Made by a program: the position numbers and the translations under genes. From Flavobacteriales bacterium (GTDB lineage: Bacteria > Bacteroidota > Bacteroidia > Flavobacteriales > ECT2AJA-044), in assembly GCA_021296215.1 (NCBI GenBank), contig JAGWBA010000017.1, positions 1 through 35,482 of the forward strand: a stretch of DNA of 35,482 nucleotides. The letters are read 5' to 3'. The notes beneath the pieces are model-generated. The model was not told where the DNA came from, did not search any database, and saw only the letters and a program-made list of their open reading frames with translations. Positions 27,353 through 35,482 of this stretch are shown piece by piece. The stretch's first letter is position 1; every line of letters begins with the position of its first letter.

Positions 27353-30349
27353 TTAATATTCGATACCTTGTTCCAACATATCATCACAATGCCAATGGTG
27401 ATGCTCTTCTTCAGCTGGCTCCTGTGTTGGAGCACCTTTGGCCTTTTCGCCCCGCATGGCGGCGATCAAACGCTGTCGCTCCTCCTCGATCCACTGCAAA
27501 CGAGCCGCATCGCGATCTCGATCAAAATACACGCGCCCATCGACCAGCGTCGTTTGGGCCTCTGCGTAAACACTCAACGGATGGTCGGTCCATAGGACGA
27601 TGTCGGCACTCTTTCCCTCCTCAACGGTTCCCATTTCGGCGTTGAGATGCAGTAACTTGGCCGGATTCAAAGTCACCATTTTCAGGGCTTCCACTTCCGA
27701 TACGCCGCCGTACTTCACCGCTTTGGCCGCCTCCTGATTCAAACGGCGCCCCATCTCGGCATCGTCGGAGTTAATCGCCACGGTAATGCCCGCCTCATGC
27801 ATCAAGGCCGCATTGTACGGAATGGCCTCCTTCACTTCGTATTTGTACGCCCACCAGTCCGCAAAAGTGGATCCGCCAACGCCGTGTTCAGCCATTTTAT
27901 CGGCCACTTTATATCCTTCCAAAATATGGGTGAACGTATTGATCCGGAAACCAAACTGCTCAGCCACATGCATCAGCATATTGATCTCACTTTGCACATA
28001 ACTGTGGCACGTAATGAACCGCTCTTGCTCCACGATCTCGGCCAAGGCTTCAAGCTCGAGGTCTCGGCGGAACGGTTCGTTCTTGCTTAGCTGCGCCTCA
28101 GCGGCGCGATAGTTGGTGGCGCGAGTAAAGGCATTCACATACACTTGTTCCACTCCCATCCTGGTTTGTGGAAAACGCACCCGGTTATCGTCGCCACAAT
28201 TGCTCTGCTTCACGTTCTCACCTAAGGCGAACTTGATGAATCTGTCCGCTCCTTCAATGTGCATCCCACGAGGATCGGCACCCCAACGGAATTTAACCAG
28301 GGCACTCTGTCCGCCGATCGGATTAGCCGAGCCGTGCAACAATTGCGCAGCTACTACTCCGCCCGCGAGCTGACGATAAATATTGATATCCTCTGAATCA
28401 ATGGCGTCGTACATGCGCACTTCGGCCGAGCTGTTCATAGTGCCCTCGTTGACCCCACTCAAAGCGATGTGCGAATGCTCGTCGACGATTCCCGGGGTTA
28501 TGTGCATTCCAGTGGCATCGACCTCCACGGCTCCGTTGGTTTTGAGGTCTACACCTACCGCCTCAATGCGGCCATTACGGACCCAAACATCGGCATTTTC
28601 CAGAACCTCCTCATCGCCGGCCAACACCCAAACGGTGGCATTGCGGAAAACGACATTGGTATCGCTCGGGGACTCGAAAAGCCCGTAACCATTGAACGGT
28701 CGAGGAATGGTGGTCAGTTCTGGAATCTCTGAATCTTCTTTCTTTGATTTGGCTTTTTTGATCGTGTCGACCGGCAAAGCACTCGTATAGGTCGCCGTCC
28801 AGCTCACCCAAGAACCATCGCTCCATTGACCGCTTCCGACATATCCGTTATCGGTGCGGAAACCACTCAGCCGTATTGAAGCTGGGCGTCCATCGGGTTG
28901 AAAGCTCATCACGAGGTTCTTATCATCGAATTTCGAGGTGACATCGAGCGTGGTACTATCGGTCAAGGCGATCTCCGCGCGGTGTTTCCCCGGTTCTCCC
29001 AAGACTTTCCAAGTCCAGCTACTGTCCGCCACAGTTAAATCGTAGACGCCGTTGAAATCATCGGCCCGCAGGGCCTTGTATTCGTGTTTTTGTCCGCCCG
29101 TCCAAATCTGATGCACGGTGCACCCTTTGGCGAACAAGGAGGTGTCGGTCACCAAGAGATCGGCCCTAAATCCGGCGTCGACTTGCCCAACCATATCGGA
29201 GGCGCCCAGCCAACGGGCCGGCACTGTGGTGAGGGCGGCGAGGGCTACATCCTCGGGCAGTCCTTTATCAATGGCCGTTCGCAGATTCTTCCAGAAATCG
29301 CGCTGATTGCTGAGTCCGTCCGTGGTAAATGCGAACTCGATTCCGGCTTCGTGCAGACGACGCGGGTTCTCGGCGGCGTGCTCCCAATGCCACATATCGG
29401 CCAACCTCACATCGAGAGCCGCATAAGGATCCTCAACATCGTAGGCATCCGGAAAATCGAGTGGCAGAACGAATCGCGCCCCGGCGGCGGCCAGTTCGGC
29501 AGCGCGTTGGTTTTCGTCGCCATTTCCTCGAATGATGAAATCAAAGCCCAACTCTTTCCCTACCTCATCGGCTAAAAGGGCACGCAATCGGTCGCGTACT
29601 TCGAAGATGGCCGGCAACCGGCGTTGGTCGTTGAAGGCCACTAGTGTGGCGTTGAATCCGTCCGGGTCGGGCACGGAGGCGTAGTACTGCGCATCGTAAT
29701 GTGTTTGACGAAGCAGGGCTACGGAGCCCATGATACTACTGGGGTACGATTGAGTACTCGTTCCTTTTTGAAAGCTGAAATGGGTCGATGCCTGAGGAAT
29801 GATCAGTGCTTCGTTGGCCTCGAAAGCTCCAGTGCTGACCAAGGCACCCGATCCGCGATGGATACCGTCGTGCCGATGAGTCAGAACGGCCGTAAAGCCC
29901 AGCTTGCGAAGAGAGCCTGCTGTTTTTTCGGAGGTCTCGAAATGGAGGTACGACTCAAATTCGGACCGGATGGCTTGGTTCCATCCGTAAGGTCCTTTAA
30001 CGTTACTCTCGAACTGAGGACCGCGTTGGCGATCTCGAGAGCGCTCCGCATCCGGAGTACCGTAGCTCGAATACAGATCGATGAGCCCCGGGTAAACGTA
30101 TTTTCCCGTGAGGTCGATCTCGCGGTAGCCGGCGGTAGCGGAACCACCTTCAACAACGCGTTCAATGACACCATCGGAGATATACACGGTAGCATTTTCT
30201 AGCGTGACAGATTCGTTCATCACAACAGTGGCGTGGGTCAGAGCAAATCGGCCGGGTCGGGTATCGGCCAGGTCGTTGGACTTGCCCATCTGGCCGTAGG
30301 CCATAGTAGCGAACAGTAAAAACAGTCCGCACCATAATCTTGCTTGCAT
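27353..30349 (-). CDS. Secreted tandem amidohydrolase, inactive plus active domain
   Basis: The 998 residues hold two amidohydrolase units after a signal peptide. The first (about 35-420) reads YPGLIDLYSSYG and lacks the HxH ligands. A beta-rich link (about 425-535) leads to the second (about 565-940), which has every usual metal ligand: H625-S-H627, His782 (ITCHS), His808 (FTHIL) and Asp862 (INSDD). It ends with NPAKLLHLNAEMGTVEEGKS and VDGRVYF. The last 16 residues carry an HHHWHCDD cluster (983-990) that could bind metal. By family it should cleave amide or ring bonds in a periplasmic substrate, perhaps peptides, but that is not shown. It is the first gene of a two-gene unit. Confidence 0.92.
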   Translation of the reverse strand: MQARLWCGLFLLFATMAYGQMGKSNDLADTRPGRFALTHATVVMNESVTLENATVYISDGVIERVVEGGSATAGYREIDLTGKYVYPGLIDLYSSYGTPDAERSRDRQRGPQFESNVKGPYGWNQAIRSEFESYLHFETSEKTAGSLRKLGFTAVLTHRHDGIHRGSGALVSTGAFEANEALIIPQASTHFSFQKGTSTQSYPSSIMGSVALLRQTHYDAQYYASVPDPDGFNATLVAFNDQRRLPAIFEVRDRLRALLADEVGKELGFDFIIRGNGDENQRAAELAAAGARFVLPLDFPDAYDVEDPYAALDVRLADMWHWEHAAENPRRLHEAGIEFAFTTDGLSNQRDFWKNLRTAIDKGLPEDVALAALTTVPARWLGASDMVGQVDAGFRADLLVTDTSLFAKGCTVHQIWTGGQKHEYKALRADDFNGVYDLTVADSSWTWKVLGEPGKHRAEIALTDSTTLDVTSKFDDKNLVMSFQPDGRPASIRLSGFRTDNGYVGSGQWSDGSWVSWTATYTSALPVDTIKKAKSKKEDSEIPELTTIPRPFNGYGLFESPSDTNVVFRNATVWVLAGDEEVLENADVWVRNGRIEAVGVDLKTNGAVEVDATGMHITPGIVDEHSHIALSGVNEGTMNSSAEVRMYDAIDSEDINIYRQLAGGVVAAQLLHGSANPIGGQSALVKFRWGADPRGMHIEGADRFIKFALGENVKQSNCGDDNRVRFPQTRMGVEQVYVNAFTRATNYRAAEAQLSKNEPFRRDLELEALAEIVEQERFITCHSYVQSEINMLMHVAEQFGFRINTFTHILEGYKVADKMAEHGVGGSTFADWWAYKYEVKEAIPYNAALMHEAGITVAINSDDAEMGRRLNQEAAKAVKYGGVSEVEALKMVTLNPAKLLHLNAEMGTVEEGKSADIVLWTDHPLSVYAEAQTTLVDGRVYFDRDRDAARLQWIEEERQRLIAAMRGEKAKGAPTQEPAEEEHHHWHCDDMLEQGIEY

Positions 30350-30382
30350 AATAAGATCGCTTCAGTTAGCAGGTTAGGAACG

Positions 30383-30390
30383 CAAGTATA
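30383..30390 (-). promoter_or_regulatory. Weak -7-like element before the amidohydrolase pair
   Basis: The minus strand reads TATACTTG, one base away from TAnnTTTG, 33 bases before the ATG at 30349. No correctly spaced -33 TTG is seen. Confidence 0.3.
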
Positions 30391-30425
30391 ACCAAAAACG
30401 GGGCGATTTGATTAATTTGGCGCCC

Positions 30426-31229
30426 TTGCTACATTATACTACATATGAGCATGGGAGTTCGGACCAGTGGGTAACCTTTATTCACGGGGCCGGTGGATCG
30501 TCGAGCATTTGGTTTCGGCAGCTTCGCGCGTTTCGCAAGCACTTCAATGTACTGCTGGTCGATCTGCGCGGACACGGACAAAGCAAGATGCCGGCTCCGT
30601 TGAAGCTTCCGCGCTATACATTCGAAGAGATCACCGAGGAAATTCGCGAGGTCATCGACCATTTGAAGATCAAGCGGAGTCATTTCATTGGCATTTCGCT
30701 CGGGGCCATCATCGTTCGTGAATTGGCCGAGAAACACGCCACTCGCGTTCAGAGCATGATCATGGCCGGAGCGGTGATGAAGCTGAATCTGCGCGGAAAA
30801 ATACTCATGCGGCCGGGTGTGTGGTTCAAGAGCGTGGTGCCTTATTTACTGCTGTATAAATTCTTCGCCTTTATAATAATGCCTCGGCGGGCACACCGCG
30901 TATCGCGCTTGCTCTTCATTGAGGAAGCGAAGAAACTGGCGCAAAAGGAATTTATACGGTGGTTCAAGCTGGCCGCCGACGTCAACCACAAGCTCAAATG
31001 GTTCAGAACCGTGGAGGTCCTCATACCGACCTTGTACTTGATGGGCGACGAGGATCATATGTTTTTGCCGTCCATAAAACATCTTGCCGCGAGGCAAAAA
31101 TCAGCGCAACTGATCGTGGTACCCAACTCGGGCCACGTAGTCAATATCGATCAACCCGACTTTTTTAACGACCGCAGCATCGCATTCATACAAGCTGTGC
31201 CTGCGGCACGAAACGTACCTATCTCATGA
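30426..31229 (+). CDS. Alpha/beta-fold hydrolase
   Basis: A 267-residue alpha/beta hydrolase without signal peptide, so probably cytoplasmic. The oxyanion-hole region is FIHGAGGSSSIWFRQL, the strand-turn block is VLLVDLRGHGQSK, the nucleophile lies in GISLGA, the acid in MGDEDHMF and the histidine in NSGHVVNID. A complete Ser-Asp-His triad is therefore present. The cap is unusually basic and hydrophobic (LLLYKFFAFIIMPRRAHRVSR) and may touch membrane. No ATG is available; TTG codons at 30408, 30417 and 30426 are candidates, and 30426 gives the best family-like start (MLHYTTYEH). The stop overlaps the exonuclease start as ATGA. Substrate unknown. Confidence 0.88.
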   Translation: MLHYTTYEHGSSDQWVTFIHGAGGSSSIWFRQLRAFRKHFNVLLVDLRGHGQSKMPAPLKLPRYTFEEITEEIREVIDHLKIKRSHFIGISLGAIIVRELAEKHATRVQSMIMAGAVMKLNLRGKILMRPGVWFKSVVPYLLLYKFFAFIIMPRRAHRVSRLLFIEEAKKLAQKEFIRWFKLAADVNHKLKWFRTVEVLIPTLYLMGDEDHMFLPSIKHLAARQKSAQLIVVPNSGHVVNIDQPDFFNDRSIAFIQAVPAARNVPIS

Positions 31230-31993
31230 AGCTCATCTCTTTCAACGTGAACGGCATCCGTGCCAGTGTCAAGAAAGGATTGTTGGAAACCCTGCAAGAA
31301 CTCGACGCCGATGTGGTGTGCTTTCAGGAAACCAAGGCAACGCCCGAGCAGGTTGGCGAGGCCTTGACCGGATTGGAAGGCTATCATTTGTACGCTAATT
31401 CGGCAGACCGAAAAGGGTACTCAGGTACGGCGATCATTTCCAAGGAGAAGCCCTTGAACGTGAGCATGGATATGGGCATTGAGGAGCACGATACTGAGGG
31501 GCGCGTGATCACTGCGGAGTACGAAGATTTTTACCTGGTGACGGCCTATGTGCCGAATTCGGGAAATGGATTGAAGCGACTCGATTATCGCGGGCAATGG
31601 GACGTGGATATGGCCGCGTTTTTGGCGGATCTGCAGAGTAAGAAGCCCGTCGTCTTTTGCGGCGACTTGAATGTGGCCCATCAGGAGATCGACATCGCGC
31701 GACCAAAGTCAAATTACAACAAAACGGCTGGGTATACCCAACAGGAGATCGATGGGATGGATCGCTTTCTCAATGAAACGGGCATGGCCGACAGCTGGCG
31801 GGCACAGCATCCCGACGAAGTAAAGTACAGCTGGTGGAGTTTTCGTGCCGGTGCACGTGAGAAGAACATCGGTTGGCGGCTCGATTATTTTCTGGTCTCA
31901 GCACCGTTGATGGAAAAAGTGTCTGATACCTTCATTCTAAATGACGTGCACGGGTCGGATCATTGTCCGGTTGGGGTAGTTCTTAGGTCTTAG
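31226..31993 (+). CDS. xth: Exodeoxyribonuclease III
   Basis: This is an ExoIII-type AP endonuclease, which nicks DNA at abasic sites during base excision repair and trims 3' ends. The 255 residues match the family. Active-site motifs are MKLISFNVNGIRA (metal-binding Asn), VVCFQETKA (catalytic Glu34), VTAYVPNSG, CGDLNVAHQEIDIARPKSN, WRLDYFLVS and GSDHCPVGVVL with the general-base histidine. It is translationally coupled to the hydrolase before it by a four-base ATGA overlap. Confidence 0.96.
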   Translation: MKLISFNVNGIRASVKKGLLETLQELDADVVCFQETKATPEQVGEALTGLEGYHLYANSADRKGYSGTAIISKEKPLNVSMDMGIEEHDTEGRVITAEYEDFYLVTAYVPNSGNGLKRLDYRGQWDVDMAAFLADLQSKKPVVFCGDLNVAHQEIDIARPKSNYNKTAGYTQQEIDGMDRFLNETGMADSWRAQHPDEVKYSWWSFRAGAREKNIGWRLDYFLVSAPLMEKVSDTFILNDVHGSDHCPVGVVLRS

Positions 31994-32061
31994 CTTTAGC
32001 AAAGTTCAATTTTCCGTGAATAAGCTAACGCTAAGGCTAATAGCTATTTAAAAATACCTGA

Positions 32062-32200
32062 TTCGCCGAAGGCGAACCTGATGCGTAGCACTGGTTCCGG
32101 CAAATTCACTAAGTCTAAGCCCGAATGCACTTCCTCTTATATCACTTCTAGCGCGAAGCGCCACTGATAACACTTATGAAACTAATAGCGCCACAGGCGC
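32062..32200. repeat. Convergent spacer with three-base-loop palindromes
   Basis: In the 220-base spacer after xth, three perfect inverted repeats have three-base loops: TTCGCC-GAA-GGCGAA at 32062-32076, GCGC-GAA-GCGC at 32151-32161 and GCGCC-ACA-GGCGC at 32188-32200. The last two are followed by similar words (CCACTGATAA and CACCAATAGC). Just upstream, GCTAA is repeated three times at 32024-32040. No ordinary terminator with a T tract is seen. Same style as 10750-10804. Confidence 0.65.
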
Positions 32201-32213
32201 CACCAATAGCATT

Positions 32214-32552
32214 TCACTCCAGATCAACAAAGCCCTTCTGCTCCGCCAATCCTTTGGTAAGTTCGAGGCATAGGTCGACCACCCATACGCCTCCGCCGTC
32301 ATCGCCAAGGGGTTCATCTTCTTCAAACGCCGTTACCGCATCTTGCAAGTCCATAGCGTGAATTCCGGCATAGAAGAAAAACTCTCCCGGATCAGCACTT
32401 TCGCCATCGATGCGATGCTCGAGGAAAACTTCCCAATAGGTGGCGAAAAAATCTTCCAATGAAGTGTCATCGGCCAGTTCGATCTCGATGTAATCACCTT
32501 CGTCCAACAGGTACTCGTCGAGGAAGGTATTCAGTTCGCGCAACTTGCTCAT
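32214..32552 (-). CDS. Small, very acidic protein of unknown function
   Basis: I do not recognise a family. The 112 residues contain 31 Asp or Glu against 5 Lys or Arg, so the protein is strongly negative. There is no signal peptide or membrane segment, which suggests the cytoplasm. Aromatic residues (FFATYWEVFLEH, GEFFFYAGIHAM) suggest a folded helical protein rather than a disordered acid tail. The ATG start at 32552 and a spacer of 155 bases before the divergent typA leave room for a promoter. A weak TACCTTTA lies just upstream. Codon use and GC-rich third positions resemble its neighbours, supporting a real gene. Confidence 0.75.
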   Translation of the reverse strand: MSKLRELNTFLDEYLLDEGDYIEIELADDTSLEDFFATYWEVFLEHRIDGESADPGEFFFYAGIHAMDLQDAVTAFEEDEPLGDDGGGVWVVDLCLELTKGLAEQKGFVDLE

Positions 32553-32676
32553 GGTCGTGTAATTTTTTTATAAAGGTAGAACAAAAGGTAACCGGTAAAT
32601 AAGGGCCGCGAGTTAATAAATAGTTACGGCATCTTTTTCATTGATAAAGAGGTAGTTAGAATACGTTTATTTGGCG

Positions 32677-32684
32677 TACTTTTG
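32677..32684 (+). promoter_or_regulatory. -7 element of typA
   Basis: TACTTTTG matches TAnnTTTG exactly and is followed by CACCCG, a sequence context common at Bacteroidota transcript starts. It lies 23 bases before the typA ATG. No TTG with ideal -33 spacing is seen. Confidence 0.6.
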
Positions 32685-32707
32685 CACCCGTTTTTAACGA
32701 ACAGCCC

Positions 32708-34501
32708 ATGAAACTGCGCAATATCGCGATCATCGCTCACGTAGACCACGGAAAAACCACCTTGGTCGACAAAATGCTTCACGCCGGAAACCTTTTCGAA
32801 GATCACGAAAAGCCAGGCGAACTTATCATGGACTCCAACGATTTGGAGCGTGAGCGAGGCATTACGATCCTAGCCAAGAACGTAAGCGTTCGCTACGGGG
32901 ATTACAAGATCAACGTAATCGACACTCCGGGACACAGCGATTTCGGTGGTGAGGTAGAGCGCGTATTGAACATGACCGATGGCGTGCTGTTGCTGGTCGA
33001 TGCCTTTGAGGGCCCTATGCCGCAAACGCGATTCGTACTGAGCAAGGCCATTGAAATGGGCTTGAAACCCATCGTGGTGATCAACAAGGTCGACAAGCCA
33101 AACTGTACTCCGGAAGAAGTACACGAAATGGTATTCGACCTCATGTTCCACCTCGACGCTACAGAGGAGCAGCTCGATTTCCCTACGGCATCTGGTTCGG
33201 CCAAGCAAGGCTGGATGGCCGAGGACTGGAAAGCTCCAACCGACAACATCAACTACTTGCTCGACATGATCATTGAGCATATTCTCGCTCCTGAAAAACG
33301 CGAGGGAACGCCACAGATGTTGATCACCTCGCTCGACTATTCTTCGTTCGTAGGTCGTATCGCGATTGGTCGAATCCACCGAGGCAGTATCAAGGCCAAC
33401 CAGAATGTGAACTTGGTAAAACGCGACGGTAAAGTCGTGAAATCCAAGATCAAGGAGGTTTTCGTTTTTGAAGGATTCGAAAAGGTAAAGGTTGACGAAG
33501 TACACAGCGGTGAGATCTGTGCCTTGACCGGATTAGAAGGGTTCGACATTGGAGATACGGTAGCCGATTTCGAAGCGCCGGAGGCCTTGCCGACCATCAA
33601 GATCGACGAGCCCACGATGAGTATGACCTTCACCATCAACGACTCGCCGTTTTTTGGTAAAAAAGGGAAGTTCGTCACCTCGCGCCACATCAAAGAGCGT
33701 CTCGAAAAAGAGATGGAAAAGAATTTGGCCTTACGTGTTGAGGAAACGGGTTCAGCAGACACCTTTAAAGTGTTCGGACGCGGCGTTTTGCACTTAAGCG
33801 TATTGATCGAGACCATGCATCGCGAAGGTTACGAGCTGCAAATTGGTCAGCCTCAGGTGATCCTGAAAGAGATCGACGGGGTTAAGATGGAGCCCGTAGA
33901 GCACTTGACCATCGATTTGCCCGAAAACGTGAGTGGTAAAGCCATCGAAGCGGTGACTCTTCGCAAAGGAGATATGCTGACCATGGAACCAAAGGGAGAC
34001 CGAATTCACCTCGAATTCCAGATCCCATCACGCGGACTCATCGGTTTGAGAAACTATTTGCTCACGGCAACCGCAGGAGAAGCTATCATGAGCCATCGCT
34101 TAATGGAATTTCAACCTTATAAAGGAGATATCCCTGGTCGCCAGAACGGCTCTTTGATCGCTCTGGAGACCGGTACGGCCTTTCCTTACTCGATCAACAA
34201 CTTGCAGGACCGGGGAACCTTTTTCATTGCGCCGAATGTCAACATTTACGAGGGGCAGGTGATCGGTGAGAACAATCATCCCGGCGATTTGACCATCAAC
34301 GTGACCAAGACAAAGAAGCTTTCGAACATGCGTTCATCTGGTGCTGATGAAAAGATGCGTATTGCTCCGCCCGTAGAATTCACTCTTGAAGAAGCGTTGG
34401 AGTATATCCAATCTGATGAATTCGTGGAAGTGACCTCACAGAGCATCCGATTGAGGAAGATCCACTTGAAAGAGCACGAGCGTAAACGCGCAGGTAAGTA
34501 A
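32708..34501 (+). CDS. typA: Translational GTPase TypA/BipA
   Basis: TypA is a ribosome-associated GTPase of the elongation-factor family, needed for stress growth and ribosome assembly at low temperature. The 597 residues match the family. The G domain has [15 protein letters not shown] (G1, from residue 10), the RERGITI switch, [16 protein letters not shown] (G3), VVINKVDKP (G4) and SGSAKQGW (G5). Domain II follows, then the EF-G-like region with [21 protein letters not shown]. The C-terminal BipA-specific domain ends with [20 protein letters not shown] and the usual [13 protein letters not shown]. marC starts four bases after its stop. Confidence 0.97.
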   Translation: MKLRNIAIIAHVDHGKTTLVDKMLHAGNLFEDHEKPGELIMDSNDLERERGITILAKNVSVRYGDYKINVIDTPGHSDFGGEVERVLNMTDGVLLLVDAFEGPMPQTRFVLSKAIEMGLKPIVVINKVDKPNCTPEEVHEMVFDLMFHLDATEEQLDFPTASGSAKQGWMAEDWKAPTDNINYLLDMIIEHILAPEKREGTPQMLITSLDYSSFVGRIAIGRIHRGSIKANQNVNLVKRDGKVVKSKIKEVFVFEGFEKVKVDEVHSGEICALTGLEGFDIGDTVADFEAPEALPTIKIDEPTMSMTFTINDSPFFGKKGKFVTSRHIKERLEKEMEKNLALRVEETGSADTFKVFGRGVLHLSVLIETMHREGYELQIGQPQVILKEIDGVKMEPVEHLTIDLPENVSGKAIEAVTLRKGDMLTMEPKGDRIHLEFQIPSRGLIGLRNYLLTATAGEAIMSHRLMEFQPYKGDIPGRQNGSLIALETGTAFPYSINNLQDRGTFFIAPNVNIYEGQVIGENNHPGDLTINVTKTKKLSNMRSSGADEKMRIAPPVEFTLEEALEYIQSDEFVEVTSQSIRLRKIHLKEHERKRAGK

Positions 34502-34505
34502 ACCT

Positions 34506-35099
34506 ATGGACTTCAACTTCCTCATATCGACGGCGGTCTTGTTGTTTTTCGTACTCGACCCTTTCGGTAATGTGCCGCTGGTGCTGACCATCCTCAAAGA
34601 TGTACCAGCAGAGCGGCGCCGAAAGATCATCGTTCGCGAGGTACTGATCGGACTCCTGATCCTTCTTGCCTTTTTGTTTTTCGGAAAGCAAATACTCGAT
34701 GTATTTCACCTGGAAACAGAAGCTGTAAGGATCTCCGGAGGCGTGATCTTCTTCATCATTGGCATGCGTATGATCTTTCCGGCCGATCCAAGTCAGTCGC
34801 TTTTTGCGGCGCAAGGAGAACCGTTCATAGTTCCTATCGCCATGCCCATGATCGCAGGACCTTCTGCTTTGGCAACGCTACTCGTATTGGCCAAGAATCA
34901 CCCCGATGCACCAGTCACGGTAACACTGGCCTTATTGGCCGCGTGGGCGAGTTCCTCTATCATTTTGTTGTCGGCCCCATTCATGTATAGGTGGTTGAGA
35001 AGACGAGGACTCACAGCACTGGAGCGACTCATGGGGATGCTGCTCCTCTTTTTGAGCGTTCAGATGTTCATCGACGGAATACGCGGACTCCTCGTGTAA
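34506..35099 (+). CDS. MarC family integral membrane protein
   Basis: This 197-residue protein belongs to the MarC (UPF0056) family, whose function is unsettled; an early link to multiple antibiotic resistance was not upheld. About six hydrophobic helices are seen. Family landmarks are FFVLDPFGNVPLVLTIL at the start, AVRISGGVIFFIIGMRMI and the central PFIVPIAMPMIAGPSALATL. The gene starts four bases after typA, suggesting one transcript. No substrate can be inferred. Confidence 0.93.
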   Translation: MDFNFLISTAVLLFFVLDPFGNVPLVLTILKDVPAERRRKIIVREVLIGLLILLAFLFFGKQILDVFHLETEAVRISGGVIFFIIGMRMIFPADPSQSLFAAQGEPFIVPIAMPMIAGPSALATLLVLAKNHPDAPVTVTLALLAAWASSSIILLSAPFMYRWLRRRGLTALERLMGMLLLFLSVQMFIDGIRGLLV

Positions 35100-35189
35100 C
35101 AATAGTACAAGTTATAGAAGCGGGAATTATTCCTTCTTATAGAATTCATCCTGATCTTAGCAAAAGGTTAGAGGTTTTCATGTTGCAGC

Positions 35190-35207
35190 GTTCCCGTTCT
35201 CGGGAAC
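35190..35207. repeat. Perfect hairpin in the spacer after marC
   Basis: GTTCCCG (35190-35196) pairs perfectly with CGGGAAC (35201-35207) around TTCT. No T tract follows directly, so it is not a standard terminator. The rest of 35100-35295 is AT-rich and shows no gene I can support. Confidence 0.5.
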
Positions 35208-35295
35208 AAGCGCCTGCCCCGAGGGAGGACACAAAATAGGGACGGGTGCTCTATTTATTCACCTATTGTTGATAAAATTCTATAATCTTTTGTGC

Positions 35296-35391
35296 ATGAA
35301 GCACTTAGTGAAAAGCGAAAATTACAATCTTGAAGAACAAGACTCAGTCCTTGTGTCTTCACCTGTCCTTTCGGACGGATGTTTAGGTTAA
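35296..35391 (+). CDS. Possible 31-residue peptide
   Basis: An ATG at 35296 opens 31 codons ending in TAA, five bases before a strong terminator. The peptide begins MKHLVKSENYNLEEQDS, basic then acidic, and ends SSPVLSDGCLG with a single Cys near the C-terminus. There is no signal peptide or membrane helix. No clear promoter or ribosome-binding site is seen, though an AT-rich TATAATCTTTTG lies just upstream. It could be a small peptide, a leader or precursor peptide, or an accidental ORF inside a short untranslated RNA. The terminator close behind shows that something is transcribed through here. Confidence 0.35.
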   Translation: MKHLVKSENYNLEEQDSVLVSSPVLSDGCLG

Positions 35392-35396
35392 TGAAG

Positions 35397-35423
35397 AAAA
35401 GCCCCGCCATTGGTGGGGCTTTT
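35397..35423 (+). terminator. Strong terminator near the right edge
   Basis: GCCCCGCC (35401-35408) pairs with GGTGGGGC (35412-35419) with one G-T pair and loop ATT; flanking AAAA and TTTT extend the stem and supply the T tract. It could work in both directions. It ends the region downstream of marC or the small ORF at 35296. Confidence 0.9.
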
Positions 35424-35482
35424 ATATTTATAGAGGATTAGAAAGAGGTCATAAGAGTTGTTGATATTCGAGACTTTAATGG

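Noticed and set aside
29084-29575. 163-codon plus-strand frame opposite the large amidohydrolase
   Set aside because: It is antisense to a well-supported gene and arises from GC-rich codon use; no family features seen.
34991-35239. 82-codon frame overlapping the end of marC
   Set aside because: Its first part is marC in another frame and its second part runs over the hairpin at 35190-35207; no start signal or family features.
35269-35286. Sigma-70-like promoter TTGATA ... TATAAT
   Set aside because: The two boxes are only six bases apart, and the Bacteroidota primary sigma factor uses a different consensus.

Overview
This window looks like a chromosome segment of a member of the Bacteroidota, probably a marine or aquatic Flavobacteriales (Cryomorphaceae/Schleiferiaceae-like). 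The reasons are several upstream regions carrying the Bacteroidota -7 element TAnnTTTG (one, before the tRNA, with a correctly spaced -33 TTG), almost no Shine-Dalgarno sequences, and family content typical of the group: DUF2797, a bacterial GH3 protein, an OmpA protein with TSP3 repeats, a tricorn-like S41 protease, paired secreted amidohydrolases and the etfB-etfA-bifunctional nuclease-nupC run. The species call is inference. Most of the window is compact housekeeping sequence.

Layout. Positions 1-660 are accessory DNA: an apparent end of an IS3-family element running off the left edge, a tandem array of GC-rich REP-like palindromes, and a degenerate stretch before tRNA-Gly(GCC). Next come mutS (minus), a SpoU-type RNA methyltransferase (plus), an atypical pyruvate kinase broken by a one-base frameshift (minus), an OmpA-like protein, and the folK-deoxynucleoside kinase pair (minus). 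sppA and a queuosine-precursor transporter (plus) follow, then DUF2797 (minus), GH3 and a secreted orphan (plus), and a second deoxynucleoside kinase (minus). pdhB and a K+-dependent-type membrane pyrophosphatase form a minus-strand pair. Divergent from it is a long plus-strand run: etfB, etfA, a bifunctional nuclease with a UVR tail, a nucleoside transporter with a fused N-terminal domain, a membrane-anchored orphan and a 1078-residue tricorn-like protease. Two secreted amidohydrolases (minus), an alpha/beta hydrolase coupled to exonuclease III (plus), a very acidic small protein (minus), typA and marC (plus) close the window, with a possible 31-codon ORF and a strong terminator at the right edge.

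Working together. Two deoxynucleoside kinases and a CNT transporter suggest nucleoside salvage; mutS and exonuclease III serve DNA repair; pdhB, ETF and the pyrophosphatase belong to central energy metabolism; the S41 protease and amidohydrolases point to extracytoplasmic peptide processing.

Most unusual points: the atypical pyruvate kinase (helical N-terminal domain, no C-terminal domain, frameshift); a probable CTG start for the queuosine transporter overlapping the sppA stop; mini-palindromes with three-base loops in the two long spacers between convergent protein genes; the REP array beside an IS end; and the small terminal ORF. No new defence or biosynthetic system can be demonstrated here.
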